Assembly (NCBI GenBank): GCA_018239985.1
Contig: JAFEGK010000007.1
Span: 22,295-86,294 of the forward strand
DNA length: 64,000 bases
Origin: Verrucomicrobiota bacterium
GTDB lineage: Bacteria > Chlamydiota > Chlamydiia > Chlamydiales > Rhabdochlamydiaceae
Direction of reading: 5' to 3'
Within the stretch, counting starts at the first letter, position 1; every line of letters begins with the position of its first letter. Shown piece after piece: positions 53,615 to 62,703 of this stretch. The notes under the pieces were generated by a model. It had not been told where the DNA came from and searched no databases. It saw only the letters and a program-made list of their open reading frames with translations. The position numbers and the translations under genes were made by a program.

Positions 53615-54964
53615 ATGGAAAAACGGCAATTAAAAACTTTTTTTGTTCGGACTTATGGCTGCCAAATGAATGAGCTCGACTCTGAGCTCATGATCGGCGC
53701 TCTAGAAAAGAGGGGCCTCTCTCGCGTTCAAGAAGAAGAGGATGCCGATCTGCTTCTTTTCAATACCTGCTCGATCCGCGATTTGGCTGAACGGAAGGTC
53801 ATGGGGAAGATCGGTCAACTCGGCCGCAGCCCTCATAAACGGTCGTTGATTGGGGTGACCGGCTGCATGGCGATGGCCAAAAAAGAGCGGATTTTCCGCA
53901 AATTGCCCCACGTCGACTTCGTCGTCGGAACCAACAATATCTCAGATCTAAATGCTGTCCTCGATGAGGTGCTCGAAACCGGCAAGCAGACGATCCGTAC
54001 GGATAGCACTTTTGAAGAAAATCTCAACTACTTTGATGCGGTCCGCGACGACCCAGTCAAAGCGTTTGTTTCCATTATCCGGGGTTGCGATAAATATTGC
54101 ACCTACTGCGTTGTCCCCTATACACGGGGCAAAGAGGTCTCTCGGCCAGCCCAAGACATCGTCGCCGAATGCAAACAACTCGCTGCTAAGGGTTATAAAG
54201 AAATCACCCTTCTTGGCCAGAACGTCAACAGCTATGGGAAAGATGCCCCCGAGTGGAATGTTCTTTTTCACGATTTGCTCTATCAACTCGACAAAATTGA
54301 AGGGGTCGAACGGATCCGCTTCATGACCTCTCATCCCTGCGATATCACAGTCGAGCTCATGCAGGCAATTCGAGATCTTCCTTCTGTATGCGAATTCGTC
54401 CATTTTCCGATCCAAGCTGGCTCGAGCCGTATCTTGCGCAAGATGAATCGACGCTACACACTTGAGCAATATCTAGAAAAAGTACAGCTTCTTCGTGAAA
54501 TCGTCCCCAATGTCTCCCTTGGAACAGATATCATTGTCGGATTCCCCACAGAGACCGAAGAAGAATTTCAGATGACCTATGACATTTTCAAGCAGATCCG
54601 CTACTCGGTGGCGTTTCTGTTTGCCTACAGCGCTCGCAAAGGGACTCCCGCCTTCCGCTGGACCGACGATGTGCCCGAAGAGGTGAAGCAAGAGCGTCTG
54701 CAAAGACTTATTCAACTGCATCAAGAAATCAGCAATGAGGAAATGCAATCGTTGATAGGTTCAGAAGTGGAAATATTGGTTGAACAACGGAACAAGACGG
54801 AGTCATTGAAAGGGAGAACCCGCTGTTGGAAAAAGGTTATTTTCAATGGTGAGGATAACTTGATCGGCTCGCTGCAGCGGGTGAAAGTCACCGGCTGCAA
54901 CCACCAAACATTATACGGCGAGCGCTTAAAAAGTGCGAATCTGCCGGCGTCGGACAGCCGCTGA
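53615..54964 (+). CDS. miaB: tRNA-2-methylthio-N6-dimethylallyladenosine synthase MiaB
   Basis: A 449-residue radical-SAM methylthiotransferase acting on A37 of tRNAs. The N-terminal UPF0004 domain has cysteines in RTYGCQMNELDSE, FNTCSIRD and VTGCMA; the radical-SAM cluster cysteines are C158, C162 and C165 in RGCDKYCTYCVVPYTRG; a TRAM-type domain closes the protein. The last 17 residues or so (from about 433) are encoded by the left arm of a long palindrome, so the present C terminus may have been replaced by insertion of that element. Confidence 0.93.
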   Translation: MEKRQLKTFFVRTYGCQMNELDSELMIGALEKRGLSRVQEEEDADLLLFNTCSIRDLAERKVMGKIGQLGRSPHKRSLIGVTGCMAMAKKERIFRKLPHVDFVVGTNNISDLNAVLDEVLETGKQTIRTDSTFEENLNYFDAVRDDPVKAFVSIIRGCDKYCTYCVVPYTRGKEVSRPAQDIVAECKQLAAKGYKEITLLGQNVNSYGKDAPEWNVLFHDLLYQLDKIEGVERIRFMTSHPCDITVELMQAIRDLPSVCEFVHFPIQAGSSRILRKMNRRYTLEQYLEKVQLLREIVPNVSLGTDIIVGFPTETEEEFQMTYDIFKQIRYSVAFLFAYSARKGTPAFRWTDDVPEEVKQERLQRLIQLHQEISNEEMQSLIGSEVEILVEQRNKTESLKGRTRCWKKVIFNGEDNLIGSLQRVKVTGCNHQTLYGERLKSANLPASDSR

Positions 54965-55087
54965 ATTCAAGACCCGTCTCCATCGCTAAGCTTTTTAAGC
55001 TTAGCTGCTTCGGCGCCGGCTTCGCCTGGCTTAAATTCAGGGCGGCCTCCTTGGCATTTTTCGCACTTTTTGAGCGCTCGCCGTATA
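54912..55087. repeat. 176-bp imperfect palindrome overlapping the miaB end
   Basis: TATACGGCGAGCGCTTAAAA at the left pairs with TTTTGAGCGCTCGCCGTATA at the right with one mismatch, and pairing continues inward through AAGTGCGAA/TTCGCACTT and CTGAATT/AATTCAG to a central GCTAAGCTT/AAGCTTAGC hairpin at 54986-55006. It is unrelated in sequence to the palindromes near 18.9 and 20.4 kb but alike in size. It provides the miaB stop codon. Confidence 0.82.
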
Positions 55088-55121
55088 GTAGACGAGCTTT
55101 TGAGTAAGCCCGCCCTTGCAA

Positions 55122-55646
55122 TTAGTTCTTGATCAGTTTCGCGATCACGAGTCCGCCTAGGAACCATCCTACGACCAGATCAACGACTTCTAGCGCCACC
55201 CATGACGAGGGGAATTGCCACCAATTCCAATCTGGAAGCACGCCCAAAATTGCGACAATAAGGCCGATGATGGTTACAAACCAGACTCTCCCCCAATATT
55301 TCAGCGCTTTCGACTTGAGCAGTAAGTAGGTGATAAAAGCAGCACCGATTATCTGCATAAGAAGCCCCTGAATCATCGGACGGACCATTGAGTTGCAATC
55401 GCCTCGTCGGATGTTTAGGAAAATCATATAAGATTCTTTTGCTTTTTCTTCTTTTGTATCACAGGGAGTCAGGACATAAATCCCATCATGCGGGGCATAT
55501 TTGGTGATGGTTTGGGTGACCTCTGTTTTTTCGGTGAACTTATTGATCAATATCCGATGCGCAGGAAAAACGACCCACGCGAGTGTTAGCCACAAATAGA
55601 CGACGATACCTCCAACGACACCGCATCTAATTAACGATTTCCACAT
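55122..55646 (-). CDS. Small integral membrane protein, unrecognised
   Basis: A 174-residue protein with four predicted membrane helices: one at 9-28 (GVVGGIVVYLWLTLAWVVFP), then a soluble loop of about 60 residues with two cysteines (TPCDTKEE, RGDCNS), then helices near 86-104, 115-135 and 145-168. The ATG at 55646 is chosen because AAAAGGAGT lies just upstream; a longer form from 55718 would begin inside ligA. I do not recognise the family. It lies downstream of ligA on the same strand. Confidence 0.7.
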   Translation of the reverse strand: MWKSLIRCGVVGGIVVYLWLTLAWVVFPAHRILINKFTEKTEVTQTITKYAPHDGIYVLTPCDTKEEKAKESYMIFLNIRRGDCNSMVRPMIQGLLMQIIGAAFITYLLLKSKALKYWGRVWFVTIIGLIVAILGVLPDWNWWQFPSSWVALEVVDLVVGWFLGGLVIAKLIKN

Positions 55647-55695
55647 AGAAACTCCTTTTGTATGGAAAGCGTATTTGTATAAAAAATTTATCTTT

Positions 55696-57693
55696 TCAAA
55701 GCAAGTCTTTAAACTCACTCTCGGTGAGGATCGGAACAGCTAGCTCCCTGGCTTTTTCAACTTTCGATCCAGGATCACTGCCAGCAAGCAGATAGTCGGT
55801 TTTCTTGCCGACAGAATTGCTTACTTTGCCACCACGCTTTTTGATCAGTTCAGCAGCTTCAGAACGGGAGAAAGCTTCAAGGGTGCCTGTTAAGACAAAG
55901 GTCTTGCCAAAGAAAGGATGCCCTTTTTCGATCCGAATTTCTTCTGGCTTTACCCCCAAGTGAAAAAGACGGTGAATCTCTTTGAGATTTTCAGGATTCT
56001 TAAAATAATCGACAATCGAATGGGCCACCTTTTCCCCAATACCTTCGATTGCCATCAAGTCATCGACGTTCATTTTGGCCAGAGTGTCAACATCGCCGGC
56101 TTGCGTTGCCAGCATTTCAGCGATCCCTTCCCCTACATGTTTAATACCTAAGCTTAAAATCAGCCGTGACAAAGTGGTCGTTTTCGACTTGTCAATACTC
56201 TCTAATAAGTTGTCGATCGCCTTTTCTTTAAATCCGTCCAGCAAAGCCAACTCTTCAGCTGTTAGGGCATAGATATCAGCAACACTTTTTACAAGCCCCT
56301 TGGCCACTAATTGTTCAACCACCTTGGGGCCCATATGCCCGATGTCCATCGCATCTTTGCTAGCAAAAAATGCAATCCGCCTAAGCACTTGATCGCCACA
56401 GTCGGGATTTGGACATCGGACAGCTACTTCACCTTCAAGATGGACGATAGGGGTCTGGCAAACGGGGCAGTGGGTCGGCATCCTCCAGACAGCAGAATGG
56501 GCTGGCCGCTTAGACAATTCGACTTTGACGACCTTGGGGATCACATCGCCTCCTTTCTCTATGACGACAGAGTCGCCAACTCGAATGTCTTTCCGCTGGA
56601 TTTCTTCTTGATTGTGCAAGGTGGCCCTGGAAATCGTGCTGCCAGCTAAAAATACCGGCTCGAGCTCGGCAACTGGAGTCAAAACTCCAGTACGTCCAAC
56701 CTGAATCGAAATTTCCCTAATCCGTGTCGTCGCCTGTTCAGGGGCAAATTTATAGGCAACTGCCCAGCGGGGACTTTTACCTGTAGTTCCCAATTCATCA
56801 CGCAGCGGAAAATTGTCGACTTTGATCACAATTCCATCGATGTCAAAACCTAAAGAGTGCCGCTCAGCTTCTACTCGGCTGGCGAAGGCAAGGAGCTCCT
56901 CGATGGATCGAGTTTTCATCCGATGCCCTTTAGCAAAAGTGGGGAGACCGCTATCTTCGAGAAATTGATGGCAGGCAAATTGGCTCTTGATCTGATTAGA
57001 GGAGTCTTGCGCAATGCCATAAAAGACGATCGCTAGATTGCGAGCCTTCACCTCTTTGGGATCGAGCAATTTTAAAGACCCAGCAGTGGCATTGCGGGGA
57101 TTGGCCCAAGGCTCTTCTCCCGCTTCCTCTTTTTTCTGATTAGAGAGACGAAACGCTTTATGGGGCATATAAACCTCACCGCGCACCTCTAGCACTTCTG
57201 GAGGATTCTTGAGATCAAGCTCTAGGGGAAGAGCTAGGATCGTCTTGAGATTTGCGGTGACATCATCCCCTTTTTTTCCATCCCCGCGCGTCAGCGCCTG
57301 CGTGTAAATCCCTTTTTCATAGAGTACTGAGACTGCTACCCCATCCATTTTGAGTTCGACGCAAAAATCGATATCGGTCCGGCCGGTCCATTTGTGGATC
57401 CGTTTCACAAAATCGTCCAACTCTTCTTTAGAGTAGGTGTTAGCCAAAGAGAGCATCGGAACAGTATGCTCGATTTGGTTAAAGCCGGTGGCAACTTCAC
57501 CCACCCGCTGTGTCGGCGACGAAGGGATAATCCAATCGGGATGATCATTTTCGATCCCTTTCAACCGGATCATCAGCTGGTCGTAATCAAAATCGGAAAT
57601 GATTGGCTCTGCTTTGACAAAGTAGGCATGATCGTGTTTTCTTATCTCTTCGATGAGTTCAAGGTACTCAGTTTTTGATGTGACCATGGCCAA
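55696..57693 (-). CDS. ligA: NAD-dependent DNA ligase
   Basis: A 665-residue ligase joining nicks with NAD. The adenylated lysine is K115 in CVELKMDGVAV. The NTase domain has VLEVRGEVYMPHKAF and GKSPRWAVAYKF; an OB fold, a four-cysteine zinc finger (CPVCQT and CPNPDCG), helix-hairpin-helix repeats and a C-terminal BRCT domain (FFGKTFVLTGTLEAFSRSEA) follow. Domain order and length are standard. It is divergent from the permease gene, 44 bases away. Confidence 0.96.
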   Translation of the reverse strand: MAMVTSKTEYLELIEEIRKHDHAYFVKAEPIISDFDYDQLMIRLKGIENDHPDWIIPSSPTQRVGEVATGFNQIEHTVPMLSLANTYSKEELDDFVKRIHKWTGRTDIDFCVELKMDGVAVSVLYEKGIYTQALTRGDGKKGDDVTANLKTILALPLELDLKNPPEVLEVRGEVYMPHKAFRLSNQKKEEAGEEPWANPRNATAGSLKLLDPKEVKARNLAIVFYGIAQDSSNQIKSQFACHQFLEDSGLPTFAKGHRMKTRSIEELLAFASRVEAERHSLGFDIDGIVIKVDNFPLRDELGTTGKSPRWAVAYKFAPEQATTRIREISIQVGRTGVLTPVAELEPVFLAGSTISRATLHNQEEIQRKDIRVGDSVVIEKGGDVIPKVVKVELSKRPAHSAVWRMPTHCPVCQTPIVHLEGEVAVRCPNPDCGDQVLRRIAFFASKDAMDIGHMGPKVVEQLVAKGLVKSVADIYALTAEELALLDGFKEKAIDNLLESIDKSKTTTLSRLILSLGIKHVGEGIAEMLATQAGDVDTLAKMNVDDLMAIEGIGEKVAHSIVDYFKNPENLKEIHRLFHLGVKPEEIRIEKGHPFFGKTFVLTGTLEAFSRSEAAELIKKRGGKVSNSVGKKTDYLLAGSDPGSKVEKARELAVPILTESEFKDLL

Positions 57694-57737
57694 ATTATAG
57701 CAAATTCATCTATAATAATTCCAACTGGAGAAAATTT

Positions 57738-59147
57738 GTGAAAACCAAACGTGTCCTCTCAATCTTTATGTTGACCATGATCAACGTGGCGACAATCGGC
57801 AGCGTCAAAAACTGGCCTGTCACCGCCGAATATGGGCTCTACTCGGTATTTTTCTTTTTACTGGCTACCCTCATCTTTTTCATCCCGACGGCCCTCATTT
57901 CGGCAGAGCTAGCGACCGGGTGGCCCAAAATTGGAGGGGTTTTTGCCTGGGTTAAAGAGGCGTTTGGACACCGGACCGGCTTTTTGGCCTCCTGGCTACA
58001 GTGGATGCAGACGATCGTCTGGTACCCCACAGCTCTTGCATTTATCGCAGCGACCATCGCCTATATTTTCAACCCAGCACTGGCAAAAAATCCGATCTAT
58101 ACCTTCTTCATGATTCTGGGGATCTTCTGGGGAACTACTCTAATCAACTTTCGAGGGATGCGCACCTCAGGATGGATCTCGAGCTTTGGGATGATTCTGG
58201 GAACATTTTTTCCTGGAATTTTCATCATAGTCCTCGGAGCTATTTGGCTTATTCAAGGCAATCCGTCTCAAATTGACTTTACACTCCGTAACCTGATCCC
58301 CGATATGTCAGATCTGACTCAACTCATTCTGTTCACTGGAGTCATGATCAGTTTAGCCGGAATCGAAATGTCGGCTGTCCACGCACTAGACGTGGAGAAC
58401 CCACGAAAAAATTATCCTAAAGCGATCCTCTACTCTGCGTTAATCATTTTAGGCCTCTCAATCCCCGGCGTTCTCTCGATTGCCACTGTCATCCCACAAG
58501 GGGAAATTAGCCTGCTTGCTGGTTCAATCCAATCCATCGCCATCTTTTTTGAGCAATATAATCTCAAATTCCTATTACCACTGATCGCCTTCTTGGTTGC
58601 ATTTGGAACGATGGCATCAGTGAGCACCTGGACAGTGGGCCCTGTGAAAGGAATCTTGGCAGCAGCACAAGCCGGTGACTTTCCTCCCCTTTTTCGTAAG
58701 ATCAACAAAAATGGGATGCCGAAACCACTCCTCATTCTTCAGGCAATCGTCGTCAGCATCCTCTCGCTACCTTTCGTTTTTCTTCCCTCCCTAAATGAAG
58801 CCTACTGGATGCTCCTAGCCATGGTGGCAGAGCTCTATCTTTTGATGTATTTATTGATGTTTGCCGCTGCTGTCAAGCTGCGCTATTCTCAACCAAAAGC
58901 TGAGCGTCCCTATAGAGTGCCCGGAGGTAAAGTGGGCATTTGGATAGTCGCTGGAGTCGGATCGCTTGCCGCTCTGATAACCATGATCTTTGGGGTATTA
59001 CCACCAAAACATATTGCCTTAATGAATCGAAAAACCTATGTCGTCTTGATGGTGATCGGAATTATCCTGTTTTCTCTGGGCCCATCGATCATCCTCCTGT
59101 TCCAAAAGCCAAGTTGGAAAAGGAAGCTAGAACATGAAACGATCTAG
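57738..59147 (+). CDS. APC-superfamily amino acid permease (GadC-like)
   Basis: A 469-residue inner-membrane transporter with about twelve helices. The first helix region has MLTMINVATIGSVKNWP, the second AELATGWPKIGGVFAWVKEAFG, and helix six GVMISLAGIEMSAVHALDVENPRKNYP. These resemble the glutamate/GABA antiporter branch of the APC superfamily. The substrate cannot be read. An intracellular chlamydia would use it to take amino acids from the host. The start codon is GTG with GGAG ahead of it. Confidence 0.85.
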   Translation: MKTKRVLSIFMLTMINVATIGSVKNWPVTAEYGLYSVFFFLLATLIFFIPTALISAELATGWPKIGGVFAWVKEAFGHRTGFLASWLQWMQTIVWYPTALAFIAATIAYIFNPALAKNPIYTFFMILGIFWGTTLINFRGMRTSGWISSFGMILGTFFPGIFIIVLGAIWLIQGNPSQIDFTLRNLIPDMSDLTQLILFTGVMISLAGIEMSAVHALDVENPRKNYPKAILYSALIILGLSIPGVLSIATVIPQGEISLLAGSIQSIAIFFEQYNLKFLLPLIAFLVAFGTMASVSTWTVGPVKGILAAAQAGDFPPLFRKINKNGMPKPLLILQAIVVSILSLPFVFLPSLNEAYWMLLAMVAELYLLMYLLMFAAAVKLRYSQPKAERPYRVPGGKVGIWIVAGVGSLAALITMIFGVLPPKHIALMNRKTYVVLMVIGIILFSLGPSIILLFQKPSWKRKLEHETI

Positions 59148-60017
59148 ATACAGAGTTTTACCTGCTTGCAGTTCTATCGGCTGATCGCGGTGAAAAATGG
59201 CCTTTTGCACGCGGAAGCGGCGAATGTGACTCTGCAGATGAAGTTGGACAGTGCGAGTGCTTTTCGCCCGAATAACAACTCTCCTTAACTGCTTTTTCGA
59301 CCATTCCATATCGATTTCATCGCCTGCCCTCGTGGTCAGATGAACAAATCTTCCTGCATGAAATTCTTTGGGGAGTTTCGGGAGAAAATAAAGAGCCTCA
59401 CCCTCTTCGTAGAAAAAAAGACGCTCAATTTGCCGAGCTCCCTCATGCAGGATACCGAGTGGAGAGACTCCGGAGGGGATTTTGACATCAGGGATAATCC
59501 CCAAATAATTCTCATCCTGCAGCCTTGGGCAGAGTATCCCAACAAAGCCAGCGTGAAAAGTCTGATCTAATTTCCCCTGTTTTAACAATTCAGCCGTCCC
59601 AATCGACGGCAGGGCCGTTTCGGGAATGATCTGAGCCAAACGGATCCAAAAAGGGAAAATCTCCCCCATATCGGCCCGCCTTTGGATCTGTTCCCAATCC
59701 TGTTTTTTGTGACAGCCAAGAGAAAGACGCTTATTCGAGCTTGGCAATTCAATTTTTTCTAAAAATTCATAGCTACCAGCAGCAATCAGCTGCCGAGGTT
59801 TTCCCAAGATCTCAATCCTTCCTCTTTCCAAATCATCAACGACAGTAAATTCCTTCTGCTTCCCTATAGAAACCTCTTCAGTCCTGCCCGACTGATGATC
59901 ACGAAAAAAGAGTTTAGTAGGGAAAATCTTGACTTCCCAAGTGGTATGAGGGATCAAACAGCAAATACCTGGTTGATGAGAAAAGGGGCGCAATTTCGCA
60001 GCTATTTTGATAGGCAT
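59127..60017 (-). CDS. Unrecognised conserved-looking protein
   Basis: A 296-residue protein with no signal peptide or membrane segment. It is rich in beta-type segments, with CCLIPHTTWEVKIFPTKLFF at the start and RRFRVQKAIFHRDQPIELQA near the end, suggesting an all-beta C-terminal part. The ATG at 60017 has AAGGGG nine bases upstream and overlaps the mtaB stop by 16 bases, so the gene is coupled to mtaB. Its end overlaps the convergent permease by 21 bases. I cannot assign a function. Confidence 0.65.
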   Translation of the reverse strand: MPIKIAAKLRPFSHQPGICCLIPHTTWEVKIFPTKLFFRDHQSGRTEEVSIGKQKEFTVVDDLERGRIEILGKPRQLIAAGSYEFLEKIELPSSNKRLSLGCHKKQDWEQIQRRADMGEIFPFWIRLAQIIPETALPSIGTAELLKQGKLDQTFHAGFVGILCPRLQDENYLGIIPDVKIPSGVSPLGILHEGARQIERLFFYEEGEALYFLPKLPKEFHAGRFVHLTTRAGDEIDMEWSKKQLRRVVIRAKSTRTVQLHLQSHIRRFRVQKAIFHRDQPIELQAGKTLYLDRFMF

Positions 60018-61261
60018 CCAATTAACCCCTTTGTTGAATTTTCTTGACATTCGACCATCACGACCTGATTGGAACAGAGCCCTGTAGCAGGCACGAGCAC
60101 TTCGAGGAAATTATCTGTATGGCCACAGAACATCTCCCCTTCGCTGGCCTCGAGTAAGACTGGCATCTTCCTGCCAACATACTGAGAGCGTAACTCATAG
60201 GCAATCTGCTCTGCAAGACGCAAAACCTCTTGCTTTCGCTGTTTCATGAGCTCAGTGCTAATTTGCCCAGGATAGGTCGCTGCTCTTGTCCGAGCTCTTG
60301 GGCTATAGGGAAACATGTGCACCTTAGAGAATTTCACCTCACGCATCAGATCGATTGTATCGGCAAAATCTTGATCCGTTTCTCCTGGAAATCCGACAAT
60401 CACGTCTGTTGTAAAAGTGAAATCAGCAGAGGCCGCTTTTAATCTTCGTACCGTCTCCATAAAGATCTGACGGGTATATTTCCTATTCATCCGCTTTAAA
60501 ATCGCATTGGAACCCGACTGTAAGACGATATGCATGCTATGACAAGTCTTTTTCCCCCCAACGACAGCATCTAGCAACTGATCGTCCACTTCGTCCGGAT
60601 CGATCGATGAGATTCTAATCCTCTCCAGCCCATCGATTTGATCGACGAGCTGCACAAGCTCTGCAAGTGACACTTTTGGATCCCCGCCCCCATCGAAATC
60701 GCCCACATTGATCCCAGTGATCACCACCTCTTTGTATCCATTGGCGACCAGCCCTTCGACTTCACGCAAAATCGAATCAACCTTCCTCGAGCGAGAGCGG
60801 CCTCGCACATAGGGAATAATGCAATACGTGCAAAATGAATTGCACCCATCTTGCACTTTGACAAACGCCCTCGTATGGCCACCAAATTGATCAATCGCAA
60901 ACTCTGGGAGCTCCTCTTCAGGAAAAACTTGGCTGAGGAGCTGATCTTTGTCCTTATTGAGAACGAGAAGATCCACCTCTTCCATCTCACCGATTTGCTT
61001 AGGCAAACGGTCAGCCAAGCAACCAGTGACAACGAGCTTGGCACCCGGATGCTGCCTTGCTAATTGCCGAATCTGATGACGCGAGGAAGCGTCAGCCCCT
61101 TCGGTCACCGTACAGGTATTGATGATGCAAATATCTGCACTTTCACCGAGGCCAGCTTCGCTATAGCCCATTTCTTTCAATTGCTTGGCATAGGCAGCAG
61201 ATTCATATTGATTCGTCCGACAGCCGAGAGTGGCAAGGGCAAATTTTTTTCCATTTTTCAT
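60002..61261 (-). CDS. mtaB: tRNA t6A-modifying methylthiotransferase MtaB
   Basis: A 419-residue radical-SAM methylthiotransferase paralogous to MiaB, expected to convert t6A37 to ms2t6A37. The N-terminal cysteines are in TLGCRTNQYES, INTCTVTE and VTGCLADRL; the cluster cysteines are C140, C144 and C147 in DGCNSFCTYCIIPYVRGRSRSR. GRSRSR after the cluster is typical of the MtaB branch. The ATG at 61261 (MKNGKKFALATLG) is chosen; a longer form starting at 61297 would add residues unlike the family. Confidence 0.9.
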   Translation of the reverse strand: MKNGKKFALATLGCRTNQYESAAYAKQLKEMGYSEAGLGESADICIINTCTVTEGADASSRHQIRQLARQHPGAKLVVTGCLADRLPKQIGEMEEVDLLVLNKDKDQLLSQVFPEEELPEFAIDQFGGHTRAFVKVQDGCNSFCTYCIIPYVRGRSRSRKVDSILREVEGLVANGYKEVVITGINVGDFDGGGDPKVSLAELVQLVDQIDGLERIRISSIDPDEVDDQLLDAVVGGKKTCHSMHIVLQSGSNAILKRMNRKYTRQIFMETVRRLKAASADFTFTTDVIVGFPGETDQDFADTIDLMREVKFSKVHMFPYSPRARTRAATYPGQISTELMKQRKQEVLRLAEQIAYELRSQYVGRKMPVLLEASEGEMFCGHTDNFLEVLVPATGLCSNQVVMVECQENSTKGLIGCLSK

Positions 61262-61349
61262 AGAGAACACTATACCACATAACAATAGGAGATTCAAGAG
61301 ACCTTTGATGGCTCTTTAGAGGGCGGCAACAAAATCTTAAAAAAACCTG

Positions 61350-61379
61350 TTGGCAAAAAATCTGATGGTTACATATAAT
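61350..61379 (+). promoter_or_regulatory. Strong sigma-70-like promoter
   Basis: TTGGCA at 61350-61355 and a consensus TATAAT at 61374-61379 are 18 bases apart, followed 34 bases later by the ATG of the small gene and its GGAGG. It is the best promoter match seen in the window. Confidence 0.7.
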
Positions 61380-61412
61380 CTGAACCATTCACTAACCCTT
61401 TGGAGGTAAAAC

Positions 61413-61847
61413 ATGACAAACCCAGTAACAAATCCAGGACCAGCCGTTCAAGATAACTACGGTGGCTACCCAGTAGCAAGAAAAGAAAACCCAGAAACAA
61501 AAAAAGTTGAGTACAGCCTTGAGGCTCCACGTTTCTTCTACAGAAACAGCACACTCTCAAGCGCACAAGCTCAACTTGATGCTGATGTTAAAGCTGTAGA
61601 AGCTGCTGATGCAAAGAAAATTGCAGACAAAAAAGCTGCTGATGAGAAAGCAGCTCTAGAAAACGCGAAGACTCCAGTTTGGAAACTCGTTGTTTTCTTC
61701 CCTTTCTATCTTGGCAAATTTGTTCTCGGCACAGTTGCTAGCCTATTCAGCAAGTGCTGCGCACTGTTTGGTTATGGAAAAAAAGCAGAAGAAGCTGCAA
61801 AGCCTGAGCCAAAACCAGCTCCTGCTGCTGCTCCTGTTGCAAAATAA
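61413..61847 (+). CDS. Small alanine/lysine-rich protein with hydrophobic segment, unrecognised
   Basis: A 144-residue protein. Residues 45-88 form an alanine/lysine/aspartate-rich helix, probably coiled-coil. Residues 90-120 are hydrophobic and end in two cysteines (SLFSKCCALFGYG). The tail after 122 is a proline/alanine/lysine repeat (PEPKPAPAAAPVAK). It has a near-consensus promoter, TTTGGAGG ahead of the ATG, and a perfect terminator, so it is a monocistronic gene likely to be strongly expressed. No signal peptide is seen. An inclusion-membrane or envelope-associated protein would fit the layout, but this is speculation. Confidence 0.75.
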   Translation: MTNPVTNPGPAVQDNYGGYPVARKENPETKKVEYSLEAPRFFYRNSTLSSAQAQLDADVKAVEAADAKKIADKKAADEKAALENAKTPVWKLVVFFPFYLGKFVLGTVASLFSKCCALFGYGKKAEEAAKPEPKPAPAAAPVAK

Positions 61848-61876
61848 CTTCGTGATTGACTCTTGTCATTCATTTA

Positions 61877-61905
61877 ACGCCCCTTATTTAAGGGGCGTTT
61901 TTTTA
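61877..61905 (+). terminator. Rho-independent terminator of the small gene
   Basis: ACGCCCCTTA and TAAGGGGCGT form a stem with a tiny loop and run into seven Ts. It sits 30 bases after the stop codon at 61847, directly before a long inverted repeat. Confidence 0.92.
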
Positions 61906-62021
61906 TCCTGCAAATCATGCCGCAAAGCGATCATGCAAATCCTGTTTTGTCTCAGCGACCGAACCGATGAATCAAAACAGGATTTGCATGATCGCTTTGC
62001 GGCATGATTTGCATGATAAAA
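61901..62021. repeat. Long inverted repeat with 48-bp arms
   Basis: Bases 61901-61948 pair with 61974-62021 at 47 of 48 positions around a 25-base loop. Within each arm related words CATGCAAATC and TGCAAATCATG recur. It fills the gap between the small gene's terminator and the radC stop codon. The right arm could also serve transcripts from radC, but at this length it is more than a terminator. It is unlike the other palindromes in sequence. Confidence 0.93.
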
Positions 62022-62028
62022 AAAGGAG

Positions 62029-62703
62029 TTATACGGTCTTATTTTTAAAAGAATAATAGCTGTTTTTACAGATGATCAAATGATCGGCCAATTTCACGCC
62101 GATAATCTCTGCGCATTCGCATAGCCGATGGGTCAGTTCTATATCTTGCTTTGAAGGAGATGGATCTCCGCTCGGGTGATTGTGACAGACAACCAGGCTA
62201 TGAGCCCGATGCTTGATCGCAAACTCGAACACCTCGCGCGGATGGACAAGAACCTCCGACAATGTTCCAAGGCTTATGATCTCTCGATGGATCAGGCGAC
62301 ACTTCACATCGCGCAAAATGACCAAAAAGGCCTCTTTTTTTAGATGGCCGATAAGTGGTTGTGCAATCCCCACAACATCTTGGATGGTGATGATCTTCTT
62401 TTGCGGCAGCTCCTGTTCCTGGGCTACCCGCTGGGCTATCCCCAGGGCCGCTTTTAAGGTAATCGCTTTGGCCTTTCCCATCCCTTTGATTTGGATCAAC
62501 TCTTCGATAGAAGCGTCTTGAAGCCCTTGGATTCCCCCAAAACGGAGCAGCAGCTCCTGAGCCAAGATGAGGACAGATTTGCCTTGAGTTCCCGTACCAA
62601 GGAGGATGGCGATCAGCTCTGAGGAAGAAAGCGACTGCGTTCCTTCGCGCATGAGCCGCTCACGTGGAAGCTCAGAAGGGGGCATGATATCACAGAGGCT
62701 CAT
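62029..62703 (-). CDS. radC: RadC family JAMM-domain protein
   Basis: A 224-residue protein of the RadC family. An N-terminal helix-hairpin-helix-like region (GMGKAKAITLKAALGIAQR) precedes a JAMM/MPN domain with the zinc motif HNHPSGDPSPSKQD. The family was once linked to DNA repair, but its biochemical role is uncertain. It is coupled to hflX by an ATGA overlap and ends seven bases from a long inverted repeat. Confidence 0.93.
   Translation of the reverse strand: MSLCDIMPPSELPRERLMREGTQSLSSSELIAILLGTGTQGKSVLILAQELLLRFGGIQGLQDASIEELIQIKGMGKAKAITLKAALGIAQRVAQEQELPQKKIITIQDVVGIAQPLIGHLKKEAFLVILRDVKCRLIHREIISLGTLSEVLVHPREVFEFAIKHRAHSLVVCHNHPSGDPSPSKQDIELTHRLCECAEIIGVKLADHLIICKNSYYSFKNKTV

Noticed and set aside
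61901-62021. CRISPR-type array from the repeated TGCAAATC words
   Set aside because: The words are only the two arms of one inverted repeat; there are no regular spacers. No CRISPR array was seen anywhere in the window.
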